Origin: Haloferula luteola | Lineage (GTDB): Bacteria; Verrucomicrobiota; Verrucomicrobiia; Verrucomicrobiales; Akkermansiaceae | Reading direction: 5' to 3' | NCBI RefSeq assembly: GCF_014201715.1 | Contig: NZ_JACHFD010000011.1 | Span: forward strand, 62,001 to 126,000 | DNA length: 64,000 bases | In this document: piece after piece, positions 44,301-52,309 of the stretch | Layout of the letters: each line of letters begins with the position of its first letter | Position numbering within the stretch: position 1 is the stretch's first letter | Program-made: the position numbers and the translations under genes | Notes under the pieces: generated by a model | What the model was told of the DNA's origin: nothing | Databases searched by the model: none | Seen by the model: only the letters and a program-made list of their open reading frames with translations

Positions 44301-46536
44301 TCTGAATGACCAGCAATCGATCCGTGCCCGGGAGGGGCGTCATGAACATCGGGTCCGTCAAATTCGGCAGCTCGGGAAAGGCCTCTTCCACCGTGAATGT
44401 CGAGCCGGTCCCGGGGGCGCTTTCCGGGAAGCGACCGCCGGCGAAGGCTGCAAAGGCTTCGGAGCGACCCAGTCCAGACGAAGGTTGGCTGGTAGGATCG
44501 GTGGGGATTGATCCACCGCGAATCTCGACGAGGTCGTCGTAGCCATCGTCATCGCTGTCCGCTCTGTTGGGGTCCGTGCCTCCTTGGCTTGGGTCTTCGT
44601 CCGCGTCCGAAAATCCATCGCCGTCGGTATCGGTTTTGAGTGGATCCGTGCCGCGATCTTCGGGGCTTACAAACTCTCCTGTGCGGGTCTCGACACCGTC
44701 CGGTAGCGAGTCTCCGTCGCTGTCAGGATGGAGGGGGTGGGTGCCGATGAGGATTTCCATCCCATCGGGGAGGCCATCCTCATCTGAGTCAGGATTTCGA
44801 GGATCCGTTTGATAGAGGTATTCCTGGTAGTTGGTGAGCTGATCTTCGTCGAGATCCGCATCCGCTCCGTTGTCCCCGGTGGCGTCTTGCGGATCAAGTT
44901 CATGAGCGATTTCCCAAGCATCGGGCATTCCGTCCTGGTCTTCGTCAGGCAGCGCACCCACCCGCTTGGGTCCCGCTTGATAGCTCGCGGCGACATCATC
45001 TTCGGTGAACTCTCCCGACCAGATGCGAACTTCATCGATGGTGCCTCGGTGGCTGGGGTCGGGCCAAGCGGAGTTGCCGATTCGGTCGAATCCTTGTCCG
45101 ATACTTGAGATCGGGAGGGTGGCATCATTGAAATGGTCGGCCACCCTGGGTTCGCCGTCGATCCAGACTCGGGTGAGTCCGGAGGGGGCCAGGGAGACAA
45201 CCAGATGATGGGTGACTCCGGTGAGCGCGCGATCGATCCGGGCGTTGCCGGTGCCGTTGATGCTGGGGAGGTCGACGAGAGTGCTGTCGGCCGATCCGTG
45301 GGCATGGGTGAACCCGAAAAATTGATTTTCGCCCGCGCCCCCAAAACCGAAGATTTTGGCATAGAGAGGAGATTGCTCATCCACGTACCATGCTTCCACT
45401 GTCAGGCCAGTCTCGGCGAATTGGATCCCTGGTTGGATCTGATTCCCCAGGTCGAAGAACTCGCCCGGTTCTCCATGAAGGTGCAACTGGCCACCGCTGA
45501 TTTCGGCATTCCCGATCAGCAATCCTTGGGCATGGCCCACAGAATCGAGGGTGTCGTCGAAGGAGAACCGATAGCGGAGGTCGAGAGGACTGGGGGGGAG
45601 ACTGTCGGGATCGAGCGGATCACTTCCTGCTGCCACCTCTTCGCCATCGGACTGACCATCGTTGTCGGTATCAGGGTTCTGAGGATCGGTCTGCCATTGA
45701 AGCTCACCGGCATTGTTGAGCCCATCGCCATCGGGGTCGCCGGTCGCTCCATCGGGATCGTCGGTTCGGCTTGGATCGAGACCATGGCGGGCTTCCCACA
45801 CGTCAGGGAGTCCATCTTCATCCTGGTCGGTCACCAGCGATGAATCATCGGGACCTGCTTCAAGGTGGGCCAACACCTCTGCTCCGGTGAGTTCTCCCGA
45901 CCAAATTCGGAATTCATCCAAACTTCCATTGAGACTTCGGTCAGGCCAGATGGAGTTGCCCAACTGGTCGCTTCCTGCAGCGACGCTTGTGAGAGGCAAT
46001 CGCTCCGTCGGGGTGTGCTGATCCACGACTTTTTCTCCATCGATCCATGCATTCACCTCGCCGCTCGGAGAGACCGTGACTACCGCATGATGGGGGACAT
46101 CGAGTGCAGGACGGAGAAATGTCACGTTCGCCTCGGCCGTGGTGGAAGGAGTCTCGATTTTGGTGTCGCTGATCGGAGCGTGCGAGAAGGTGTAGCCGAG
46201 AAATCCGCCCTCGGATGTGTCGCCAAAACCGAACAGTTTCGCATAGCGTGCTGAATTCTGATCGGTGAACCAAGCTTCCAGAGAAACACCGGTGGTGCCG
46301 AAACGGCTTCCAATGTCGATCTGTCCTATGAGGTCGATGGTTTCTCCGCGGGTGCCGGAAAAATGGGCTTTTCCCTCCGCCACGTTCACACCTCCCTGAA
46401 GAGTGCCGTGGGCATCGCCGACCGCATCGGATGCGTCTTCGGCGAAGGAGTAACGGTGGTACAAGCTCGCGGCGGAGGTCGCCGACACCAGGGCAAGCAG
46501 CGTCGTGGCCACCAAACATTGCGGGTTTCTGGGCAT
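41392..46536 (-). CDS. Secreted LamG/TSP3/PQQ-glucose dehydrogenase-like/cytochrome c multidomain protein
   Basis: A 1714-residue exported protein. After a signal peptide (MPRNPQCLVATTLLALVSATSA) come a LamG-like beta-sandwich (about 25-225), calcium-binding TSP3-type repeats (about 232-310; DQDEDGLPDVWE, DPDGDGLNNAGE), a second LamG domain (about 320-530) and more such repeats (to about 690). Residues 718-1128 look like a PQQ-dependent sugar dehydrogenase (LLVIQKRGDIRVLD, GMTGMAFHPQF, ALGLRQPYRFS). The C-terminal region holds two CxxCH haem motifs: CLACH near 1287 and CSHCH near 1366. The redox centre probably oxidises a sugar or alcohol outside the cell. Substrate unknown. Confidence 0.85.
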   Translation of the reverse strand: MPRNPQCLVATTLLALVSATSAASLYHRYSFAEDASDAVGDAHGTLQGGVNVAEGKAHFSGTRGETIDLIGQIDIGSRFGTTGVSLEAWFTDQNSARYAKLFGFGDTSEGGFLGYTFSHAPISDTKIETPSTTAEANVTFLRPALDVPHHAVVTVSPSGEVNAWIDGEKVVDQHTPTERLPLTSVAAGSDQLGNSIWPDRSLNGSLDEFRIWSGELTGAEVLAHLEAGPDDSSLVTDQDEDGLPDVWEARHGLDPSRTDDPDGATGDPDGDGLNNAGELQWQTDPQNPDTDNDGQSDGEEVAAGSDPLDPDSLPPSPLDLRYRFSFDDTLDSVGHAQGLLIGNAEISGGQLHLHGEPGEFFDLGNQIQPGIQFAETGLTVEAWYVDEQSPLYAKIFGFGGAGENQFFGFTHAHGSADSTLVDLPSINGTGNARIDRALTGVTHHLVVSLAPSGLTRVWIDGEPRVADHFNDATLPISSIGQGFDRIGNSAWPDPSHRGTIDEVRIWSGEFTEDDVAASYQAGPKRVGALPDEDQDGMPDAWEIAHELDPQDATGDNGADADLDEDQLTNYQEYLYQTDPRNPDSDEDGLPDGMEILIGTHPLHPDSDGDSLPDGVETRTGEFVSPEDRGTDPLKTDTDGDGFSDADEDPSQGGTDPNRADSDDDGYDDLVEIRGGSIPTDPTSQPSSGLGRSEAFAAFAGGRFPESAPGTGSTFTVEEAFPELPNLTDPMFMTPLPGTDRLLVIQKRGDIRVLDASPTANSFETFLDIRSRVFTVSDCGMTGMAFHPQFSDPDHPQRYVYITYKWNPRAAVVDGGAGVSGGNNNWAYWRLSRFEVPPGSEAANPESELVLVQQFDRQMYHDSGCLLFGQDGYLYFAIGDEGGADDEFNVTQKIDERLFSGIFRIDVDPESALSHPIRRQPLQHNDQPSGWPDSFTAHYSIPNDNPFVDPAPIDGVANVLEEYFALGLRQPYRFSQDQETGLIWIGESGQNAREEIDLLAPGANYQWPFREGNIAGPKARPDTIVGIEKEPIIAYDRTQGGCLIGGYVYHGDRLPELRGKYLAVDNVSAAIWAVDPPSESAAAEITSLGVMRPGSVYSGSSSCALDAQGEFYFLKLQGDGGGRIWQLAVEDTTPEPPALLSQTGLFSDLATLTPAPGFLPYDLVAPLWSDGAHKRRWIAVPNDGIHDSPTERITFNAHGNWQFPAGTITIKHFELPIDESHPDLTIRLETRVIVATEDGGKYAVTYRWNAEQTDAELLTESQTHTFLIQEAEGGSHEQTWYYPSRTDCLACHTEPAGQALGIRTQHFNHDIVYPGSTRPANQLATFSALGILDQTLTTEEIAQYVQSRALDDSTAPLALRVRSYLDSNCSHCHQPNGGIPGFDARLTTPLSEQGLIHGEPGQFGALGPDSRYIVPGDVPLSIIHHRMNAVGNGAAMPPLAKGLRDDPAVQWVASWIQGLDPADFIETEGQRPIRTELAGPSGLINGPFDITLATDQEITGLQTENFEAVGAPLSDLRGERDHYRVRVVPQEEGHISIRLPANALIPPGDPGLGSLESETVEVTYLRADDGYLEWARQQSLSGEAALPETASIGQLANLLRYQFNLPADRPDLPTYIPGSTNSGTGPSGLPSFRRLGPEEGGRLEVTYLRRRDARDAGYQFDVQFTDSLEGSWLNSTSTEQVTFLDSIWEQVVVQDTGSASSHRFGRLRILYSPSD

Positions 46537-46690
46537 GGGGATGGGTTGAGTTTTCGCCGAGGCGCCTGGGTTGGGGCGTCGGCGAACTGGGTTTCAGGGA
46601 TTTGAAACGATGCGAATTCAGGAATCTTTGCAGCGGATGAAAATCGTTTCAAAGTTGTCACATGCCTCAACGATGGACTTGCGGCAAGAA

Positions 46691-47083
46691 ATGAAAATGA
46701 AGCAGGGGCATCGATGGGAAGTGGCGCTTCTGAGCGCGATCGCTGGCACGGGTTGGGGATGTCGGGAGAAATCTCCTCCAGTGCTGGATTCGGTCAGGGT
46801 TGAGGAAGTGGCTTCAAACGAGAAATCGAGCGCCCAGCTCGCGACTTTGGTGCGGTTTGAAGTTTCTGGGCTGACTTCGGAAAATGCGGATTGGCTCCGA
46901 GATTTTCTCAGTCGTGATCCTGCTCGAAAGGTCGAGGAGATGGATTGGAAAGAGGGCGTGCTCGATGTTCGCTTTGATCCGACTCAGTATTCGCTGGATC
47001 AATTGAAGGCGGTGCTCCGCGCCAATGGGTTGGAAGTGGAGAAATCGGAGTATTTGCCTGCGGATCCTACTCGATCTGGGTGA
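46691..47083 (+). CDS. Exported HMA-like ferredoxin-fold protein (uncertain)
   Basis: A 130-residue protein starting MKMKQGHRWEVALLSAIAG, with a short hydrophobic N-terminus and possible Cys (GWGCREK) but not a standard lipobox. Residues 50-125 (ATLVRFEVSGLTSENADWLRDFL, VRFDPTQYSLDQLKAVLRANGLEV) resemble the heavy-metal-associated fold with the usual CxxC metal site missing. The frame is open from 46571 and the true start is uncertain (46697 is another). Function unknown. It ends just before the 156-bp repeats. Confidence 0.55.
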   Translation: MKMKQGHRWEVALLSAIAGTGWGCREKSPPVLDSVRVEEVASNEKSSAQLATLVRFEVSGLTSENADWLRDFLSRDPARKVEEMDWKEGVLDVRFDPTQYSLDQLKAVLRANGLEVEKSEYLPADPTRSG

Positions 47084-47104
47084 AAGTGGGGTTGTGTCGC
47101 CGTA

Positions 47105-47584
47105 GTCCGAAGAGGGAGTAGAGGAGAGCGCCGACATGTCGGCGCTTTTGGGGAGAGGTGGGGAGCGCTCGAGGATTGGCTTGGGAGCCGACATGTCGGC
47201 TCCGGGCGAGGTGTGGGGGCGGTTCGTGCGCAGTCGTGAAAGCGGGGTCATGCCCCCGCAGTCCGAAGAGGGAGGAAAGGAGTGCGCCGACATGTCGGCG
47301 CTTTTTGGGAGAGGTGGGGAGCGCTCGAGGATTGGCTTGGGAGCCGACATGTCGGCTCCGGGCGAGGTGTGGCGGCGGTTCGCGCGCGGGTGTGAAAGCG
47401 GGGTCATGCCCCCGCAGTCCGAAGAGGGAGTAGAGGAGTGCGCCGACATGTCGGCGCTTTTGGGGAGAGGTGGGGAGCGCTCGAGGATTGGCTTGGGAGC
47501 CGACATGTCGGCTCTGGGCGAGGTGTGGGGGCGGTGCGTGCGCGGGTGTGAAAGCGGGGTCGTGCCCCCGCAGTCCGAAGAGGG
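47105..47584. repeat. Tandem array of 156-bp units with twin palindromes
   Basis: Three consecutive 156-bp units occupy 47105-47572, followed by 12 bp of a fourth. Landmarks recur exactly 156 bp apart: GTCCGAAGAGGG at 47105, 47261, 47417 and 47573, and CCGACATGTCGG at 47131, 47287, 47443 and again at 47188, 47344, 47500. Each unit holds two perfect palindromes sharing the core CCGACATGTCGG, one flanked by GCG/CGC and the other by GAG/CTC. The units differ at only a few positions. As 156 is divisible by three, reading frames stay open on both strands, giving protein-like translations I treat as spurious. The gap 47084-47695 holds no gene I can support. Confidence 0.92.
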
Positions 47585-47695
47585 GCGTCATGTTCTCTCT
47601 TCTTCATCAACTCGAGCGGATCTCTCATCGACTGACTCACCGAAAAGCCCAAAGGAAAACGTGGTCAATCGAAGGGAGATCTTCGAGGGTAGGGC

Positions 47696-48958
47696 ATGTC
47701 TGGGAAGTATTCGCTGTCGAAGCGGCAGATCGAAATCTTGATGGCGGGTCGGGACCCTGAGGCTTTGGAGCGAAAGTTGTCGGCGAATCCTGAAGCATCT
47801 CTCCGATTGGCTCCTGCAAGTGCCAAAGTGGATCGAGATCGGGCGCTGAAGTTGTGGCGAAAACTCGGCAATCCTGAAGCGGTTCGTGAGATCCTTTTGG
47901 GTGATGGGGATCCCTCGATCTATCAGGGAAACATCGAGAACTGCTTGGGAGAGATCCGATTGCCGTTGGGCTATGCCGGTCCTCTGAGGGTGCGGGGTTT
48001 GTCCGCCGAAGGGGACTACATCATTCCTTTAGCCACGACCGAAGCCGCCTTGGTGGCGTCGTATCATCGGGGGTGCGCCCTCATGAGTGAAGCAGGGGGA
48101 TGCACGGCGATGGTCATTTATGAGTCGGTGGGGCGGTCCCCTGCCTTTGCTTTCGAAACCATGGCTTTGGCTGGACGGTTTGTGGCTTGGGCCGTGGAGC
48201 AGGTGGATCGCTTCAAGCACATCGCTGGGGGGACAACGCGGCATGGGGAACTGTTGGATATGGGGGTGAACTTCGAGGGGAACCACGTCTATCTCACTTT
48301 TGAGTTCTCGACTGGAGACGCCTCCGGCCAAAACATGGTGACCTTGGCGACGCAGGCGATCTGCGAGATGATCAAGAGGGAAAGTCCTGTGAGGCCGGAG
48401 CGGATGTGGGTGGAAGGAAATTTGTCCGGGGACAAAAAGGCTTCGGCAAAGTCGTTCACCACGACCCGGGGGAAAAAAGTGACGGCCGAGGTGAGGCTGT
48501 CTGCGGAGCTGATCGAAAAGCGTTTGCACACCACGCCAGAGGAAATGGAGCATTATTGGAGGGTCTCAGCGATGGGGGGTGTTCTGAGTGGGAGCTTTGG
48601 CGTGCAGGGACATTTCGCCAACGGGCTGGCAGCCTTGTATTTGGCGACCGGACAAGATGTGGCCTGCGTGGCAGAATCGGCGACGGGGGTGACGCGATTT
48701 GAACGAAAGGAGGACGACGGCTCGCTTTATGCCTCAGTGACTTTGCCGGGATTGATGGTGGGAACGGTGGGAGGCGGAACTGGCCTGCCGACGCAGAAAG
48801 CTTGCTTGGAGCTGATGGGATTGGCGGGAGCGGGAAAAGCCCGCGCCCTGGCTGAGGTGGCCGCTGGGCTGATGTTGGCAGGCGAGCTATCGATCATTGG
48901 AGCGCTGGCTGCCGGCCATTTTTCAAGAGCCCACCAGAAGCTGGCGCGAGAGCGATGA
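47696..48958 (+). CDS. HMG-CoA reductase homologue (class I-like)
   Basis: A 420-residue soluble protein without the membrane domain of eukaryotic enzymes. It has the family elements ENCLGEIRLPLGYAGPL (81-97), TTEAALVAS (114-122), GDASGQNMVT (207-216; usually DAMGMN), DKKASAKSF and VGTVGGGTGLPTQKACLELMG (355-375). Equivalents of the four catalytic residues are present: Glu116, Lys247, Asp321 and His408 (in LAAGHFSRAH). HMG-CoA reductase makes mevalonate, but no other mevalonate-pathway gene is nearby, so another acyl-CoA could be the substrate. A good RBS (GAGGGT) precedes ATG 47696. It opens the seven-gene operon. Confidence 0.85.
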   Translation: MSGKYSLSKRQIEILMAGRDPEALERKLSANPEASLRLAPASAKVDRDRALKLWRKLGNPEAVREILLGDGDPSIYQGNIENCLGEIRLPLGYAGPLRVRGLSAEGDYIIPLATTEAALVASYHRGCALMSEAGGCTAMVIYESVGRSPAFAFETMALAGRFVAWAVEQVDRFKHIAGGTTRHGELLDMGVNFEGNHVYLTFEFSTGDASGQNMVTLATQAICEMIKRESPVRPERMWVEGNLSGDKKASAKSFTTTRGKKVTAEVRLSAELIEKRLHTTPEEMEHYWRVSAMGGVLSGSFGVQGHFANGLAALYLATGQDVACVAESATGVTRFERKEDDGSLYASVTLPGLMVGTVGGGTGLPTQKACLELMGLAGAGKARALAEVAAGLMLAGELSIIGALAAGHFSRAHQKLARER

Positions 48959-48962
48959 ATTG

Positions 48963-49934
48963 ATGATTGATGAAATCGATGATTTAAGAAAAAACAACAA
49001 TTACCAGAATGCTTTGAGTTGGGTTATTTCTGGGCCCATGCGTTGGTGGACCTATCAGAAAGAGCGCTTTCCCGTGGTGGCGCATGGTCTGCTGATTGCG
49101 GTGTTCAGTGCCTGTGCGGTCTCGTACTCGGCATTGCTGAGGGACGGGGTGCCCCGTGCGCCATCATTTGGGGTCGCATTTGGTGTGTGTTTCCTATTCT
49201 TCTTGCAGCTAAGGATTGCGGACGAGTTCAAGGACGCGGAGGAGGATGCTCGATGGCGGCCCTACCGCCCGGTTCCCAGGGGGCTGATCACACTGAGGGA
49301 ATTGGGGTGGGGATTTGCGGCGGCAGCGGTGGTGCAATGCGGGCTGGCGGTGGCTTGGGAACCAGGGCTGCTTTGGGTGTTAGGTGGGGGTTGGGCTTAT
49401 CTGGGAGGGATGAGTGTGGAGTTCTTTGCTCGAAAGTGGCTGAAGGCACGTCCCGTGGTGTATTTGTTGACTCATATGGGGATCATGCCGCTGGTGGATT
49501 TCTTTGCCACGGCCTGTGATTGGATTCCGGCTGGTGAGAAGCCCGGAGGACTGGGGCCATTTTTGGCAGCGAGCTTTTGCAACGGCTTGGTCATTGAGCT
49601 GGGACGCAAGCTTCGCCAACCGGCGGCAGAAGAGGAGGGAGTCGAAACCTACTCGCGACTTTGGGGAATGCGGTGGGGGGTGAGAGCCTGGTGGGTGAGC
49701 CAAGGAATGACGGCGATCTTTGCGGGTTGGGCTGCGGCGAAAATTGGTTTTGCAGGACCGACGTGGCTGGCACTGGGAAGCGTGGGTGTTCTGTCGTATG
49801 GGGTCGGCTGGAGGTTTCAAAACAGGTCTTTGAATGGGAGCTGGATTGAGAGGGTTTCTGCCCTTTGGACTCTGGTTCTCTATCTGGTGATGGGAGTGGT
49901 GCCATGGTGGTTGAAGGTAGGAGTTGGAAGATGA
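48963..49934 (+). CDS. UbiA-type prenyltransferase with altered second motif
   Basis: A 323-residue membrane protein with about eight helices. The first Asp-rich motif is DxxxDxxxD at D87, D91, D95, followed by RPYRPVPRGLIT, as in UbiA enzymes binding prenyl diphosphate with Mg. The second Asp-rich motif is replaced by an ELGRKLRQP...EEEGVETYS stretch (212-231), so acceptor or metal handling may differ. It should transfer an isoprenoid chain to an unknown acceptor in the membrane. The ATG at 48963 is 5 bp after the HMG-CoA reductase stop; ATG 49038 is an alternative. Its TGA overlaps the next ATG (49931). Confidence 0.78.
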   Translation: MIDEIDDLRKNNNYQNALSWVISGPMRWWTYQKERFPVVAHGLLIAVFSACAVSYSALLRDGVPRAPSFGVAFGVCFLFFLQLRIADEFKDAEEDARWRPYRPVPRGLITLRELGWGFAAAAVVQCGLAVAWEPGLLWVLGGGWAYLGGMSVEFFARKWLKARPVVYLLTHMGIMPLVDFFATACDWIPAGEKPGGLGPFLAASFCNGLVIELGRKLRQPAAEEEGVETYSRLWGMRWGVRAWWVSQGMTAIFAGWAAAKIGFAGPTWLALGSVGVLSYGVGWRFQNRSLNGSWIERVSALWTLVLYLVMGVVPWWLKVGVGR

Positions 49935-52309
49935 AGGAATCCAGGGAAATACGCATGTTAGGAGGCAAGGGGGCGGCATTGTGGAGTCTGGAGAAGTCTG
50001 GATTTCCTGTGCCCGCGTGGCTGGCAGTCCTACCAGGAGAACGAGTCCATTTGGCTGAAGTTCGAGAACTCAACGGTTCGCAGTATGCCGTTCGCTCGTC
50101 CGCTTGGGGGGAAGATGGTGAGTCGAGTTCCTTTGCCGGGCAGCTGGAAAGCTATTTGCGAGTCGAACTTGAGGACGTGCCTTCCAAGGTGGAAGCGGTT
50201 CGTGCGTCGGCGGGGAGAGAGCACGTGCGAAGTTATCAAGCAGAGCGGGGCTTCGAAGGCGCTTTGGAGGCGACCGTGCTGGTGCAAAGGATGATTGATG
50301 CTCGAGTGGCTGGCGTGGCGTTCAGTGCCGACCCCGTGTCGGGCCGACGGGATACGGTGGTCGTTTCGGCTGTTGAGGGAACGGCGGAAGCCCTTGTCTC
50401 GGGAGTGGTCGATGGCGAGTTTTGGAAATGGCGAGGGCACTGGGAGCCGGGTGGGAGTTTGATTTCCGAAGGGGAAGCCGATCGGATTTTGGACCTGGTG
50501 CAAAAATGCGAAGCGTGGGCAGGGCGCCCACAGGATATCGAATGGGCCATCGATGGGGATGGGAAGCTCTGGTTGTTGCAGTCGCGAGCGATCACCACCC
50601 TGTCCGCATTGCCGGACCCCGGCGATTCCTTGCGGATCTGGGACAATAGTAACATTGCGGAGAGCTATGGCGGGGTCACGACCGCCCTTACCTTTTCGTT
50701 TGCACGCAAGATCTACGAGCATGTCTATCGAGAATTCTGCGGCCTGATGCGTGTGCCGCGAAGACGGATGAGTCGAGCGGATGAAGTTTTTCCTCAGATG
50801 CTTGGGATGGTGGAAGGGCGGGTGTACTATCAGTTGCTTAGTTGGTATCGAGTGCTGGCGATGTTGCCTGGTTTTTCGCTCAACCGATCCTTCATGGAGC
50901 AGATGATGGGGGTGAAAGAGGCGTTGCCGGAGGAGGTGACGGCCCGAATTGCCGACGAGGGACGAGAAGGGAAATGGCGGGATGCGATGGCGTTGGTGAG
51001 GACCTTGGCGGGTTTGGTGAAGAGCCGCATGACCTTGAAGCGTCGGGTGGCGGAATTCCGTCAACGCCTGGATGAGGCGCTGCTGCCTCCTCCGGTTCCG
51101 TTCGAAAGGATGAGTGGCGAGGAATTGGTTGCAGCTTATCGCAAGCTGGAGGGGAGTTTGCTGAAGCGGTGGGATGCGCCGCTCGTGAATGATTTTCTCG
51201 CAATGTTGGCCAATGGTGTGTTGCGAAAGATGGCGGAGAGCCGAGGGGGAGTTGAAGTGGCGAATCGATGGATCGCTGACTGTGGGGAGATCATTTCGGC
51301 TGAGCCCCCGAGAAGGATTCGGGAGATGGGGGAAATGGCGGCCAAGGTGGAAGGGTTGACCGAGTGTTTGGTCGATCCAGAGCGTGACTGGAGAGAAAAG
51401 CGATCCTGGCTTCGGAAGCATCCGCCATTGCGGCGGATGTGGGATGCCTATGAAGTCGATTTTGGGGATCGGTGCCTGGAAGAGTTGAAGCTGGAGAGCC
51501 CGACACTTGAGGATGATCCTGGGAGCTTGCTGGCTTCGATCGGCGCCATGGCACAGCGCTATCAGAACGGTGGTGGGGAGGTTGAGAAGGATGGGCTCAA
51601 GCTGGAAGGGGGTGGCTGGTGGTGGAACCAGGTGGTGGGTGAGACGCGTGCGAGAGTTCGTGATCGGGAGAATCTGCGTTTCGAGCGGACCCGCTTGTTC
51701 GGCCGGGTCAGGAAGATCGTGAGAGAGCTCGGCAAGCGCTTGCATGCGGATGGGCAGTTGGGCGAGCCGACCGATGTGTTCCACTTGGAGATCGAGGAGT
51801 TGATGGCGGTGTGGGAGGGCACGCGGAGCATGGGGTGTTTGTCCGAATGGGTCGCTGCGAGGAAATCGGAGTATGAACGGTGCCTACGGGGTGAAGCTCC
51901 TCCGGACCGATTTGAAACGAGAGGTCCCCTCCATCGCTATGTGAACTACGAAAGTCGACGTCTCTTGCAGAGTCCGGAGGGAACCAGCTTGCAAGGAACG
52001 GGCGCCTGTGCGGGGCGCGTGCAGGGGCGGGTTCGGGTGGTGGATGAGCCCAGAAATGCTCGATTGGAGGAGGGGGAGATTTTGGTGGCACGTCAGACGG
52101 ATCCGGGTTGGGTGGTGCTTTTTCCCCAGGCGGCAGGGTTGCTGGTGGAAAGGGGCAGCGTTCTTTCCCATTCGGCCATCGTTTCTCGAGAGTTAGGGCT
52201 GCCCTGTGTCGTCGGTTTGTCGGGAGTGATGGGCTGGATCGAGACGGGTGATGTGGTCGAAATGGACGGAGGTACGGGGCTGGTCACCAAGATTAGGAAG
52301 GAGTCATGA
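49931..52309 (+). CDS. PEP-synthase-like phosphotransferase lacking the C-terminal barrel
   Basis: A 792-residue protein. Residues 8-225 form the PPDK/PEP-synthase ATP-grasp domain (GGKGAALWSLEKSGFPVP, YAVRSSAWGEDGESSSFAGQ, VAGVAFSADPVSGRR, DIEWAIDGDGKLWLLQSR). A long helical middle follows, and the C-terminus has the swivelling phosphohistidine domain with SVLSHSAIVSRELGLP, His747 being the expected phospho-carrier. The PEP/pyruvate-binding TIM barrel of PEP synthase is absent. This is the layout of rifampin phosphotransferase-type enzymes, which phosphorylate a small hydroxylated molecule while making AMP and Pi. Coupled by ATGA overlaps at both ends. Confidence 0.83.
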   Translation: MKESREIRMLGGKGAALWSLEKSGFPVPAWLAVLPGERVHLAEVRELNGSQYAVRSSAWGEDGESSSFAGQLESYLRVELEDVPSKVEAVRASAGREHVRSYQAERGFEGALEATVLVQRMIDARVAGVAFSADPVSGRRDTVVVSAVEGTAEALVSGVVDGEFWKWRGHWEPGGSLISEGEADRILDLVQKCEAWAGRPQDIEWAIDGDGKLWLLQSRAITTLSALPDPGDSLRIWDNSNIAESYGGVTTALTFSFARKIYEHVYREFCGLMRVPRRRMSRADEVFPQMLGMVEGRVYYQLLSWYRVLAMLPGFSLNRSFMEQMMGVKEALPEEVTARIADEGREGKWRDAMALVRTLAGLVKSRMTLKRRVAEFRQRLDEALLPPPVPFERMSGEELVAAYRKLEGSLLKRWDAPLVNDFLAMLANGVLRKMAESRGGVEVANRWIADCGEIISAEPPRRIREMGEMAAKVEGLTECLVDPERDWREKRSWLRKHPPLRRMWDAYEVDFGDRCLEELKLESPTLEDDPGSLLASIGAMAQRYQNGGGEVEKDGLKLEGGGWWWNQVVGETRARVRDRENLRFERTRLFGRVRKIVRELGKRLHADGQLGEPTDVFHLEIEELMAVWEGTRSMGCLSEWVAARKSEYERCLRGEAPPDRFETRGPLHRYVNYESRRLLQSPEGTSLQGTGACAGRVQGRVRVVDEPRNARLEEGEILVARQTDPGWVVLFPQAAGLLVERGSVLSHSAIVSRELGLPCVVGLSGVMGWIETGDVVEMDGGTGLVTKIRKES

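Noticed and set aside
47105..47584. CRISPR array
   Set aside because: Repeats are 156 bp and contiguous, with no unique spacers and no cas genes.
47067..47591. Minus-strand repeat protein across the same array
   Set aside because: Same cause: open frame without independent evidence such as a signal peptide or domain.
47136..47741. Repetitive protein of about 200 residues across the 156-bp array
   Set aside because: Both strands stay open because the unit is a multiple of three. The translation is repeat noise, and it runs into the HMG-CoA reductase start.
50030..51784. Long minus-strand frame opposite the PEP-synthase-like gene
   Set aside because: Arg/His/Pro-rich shadow of a high-GC gene on the other strand.
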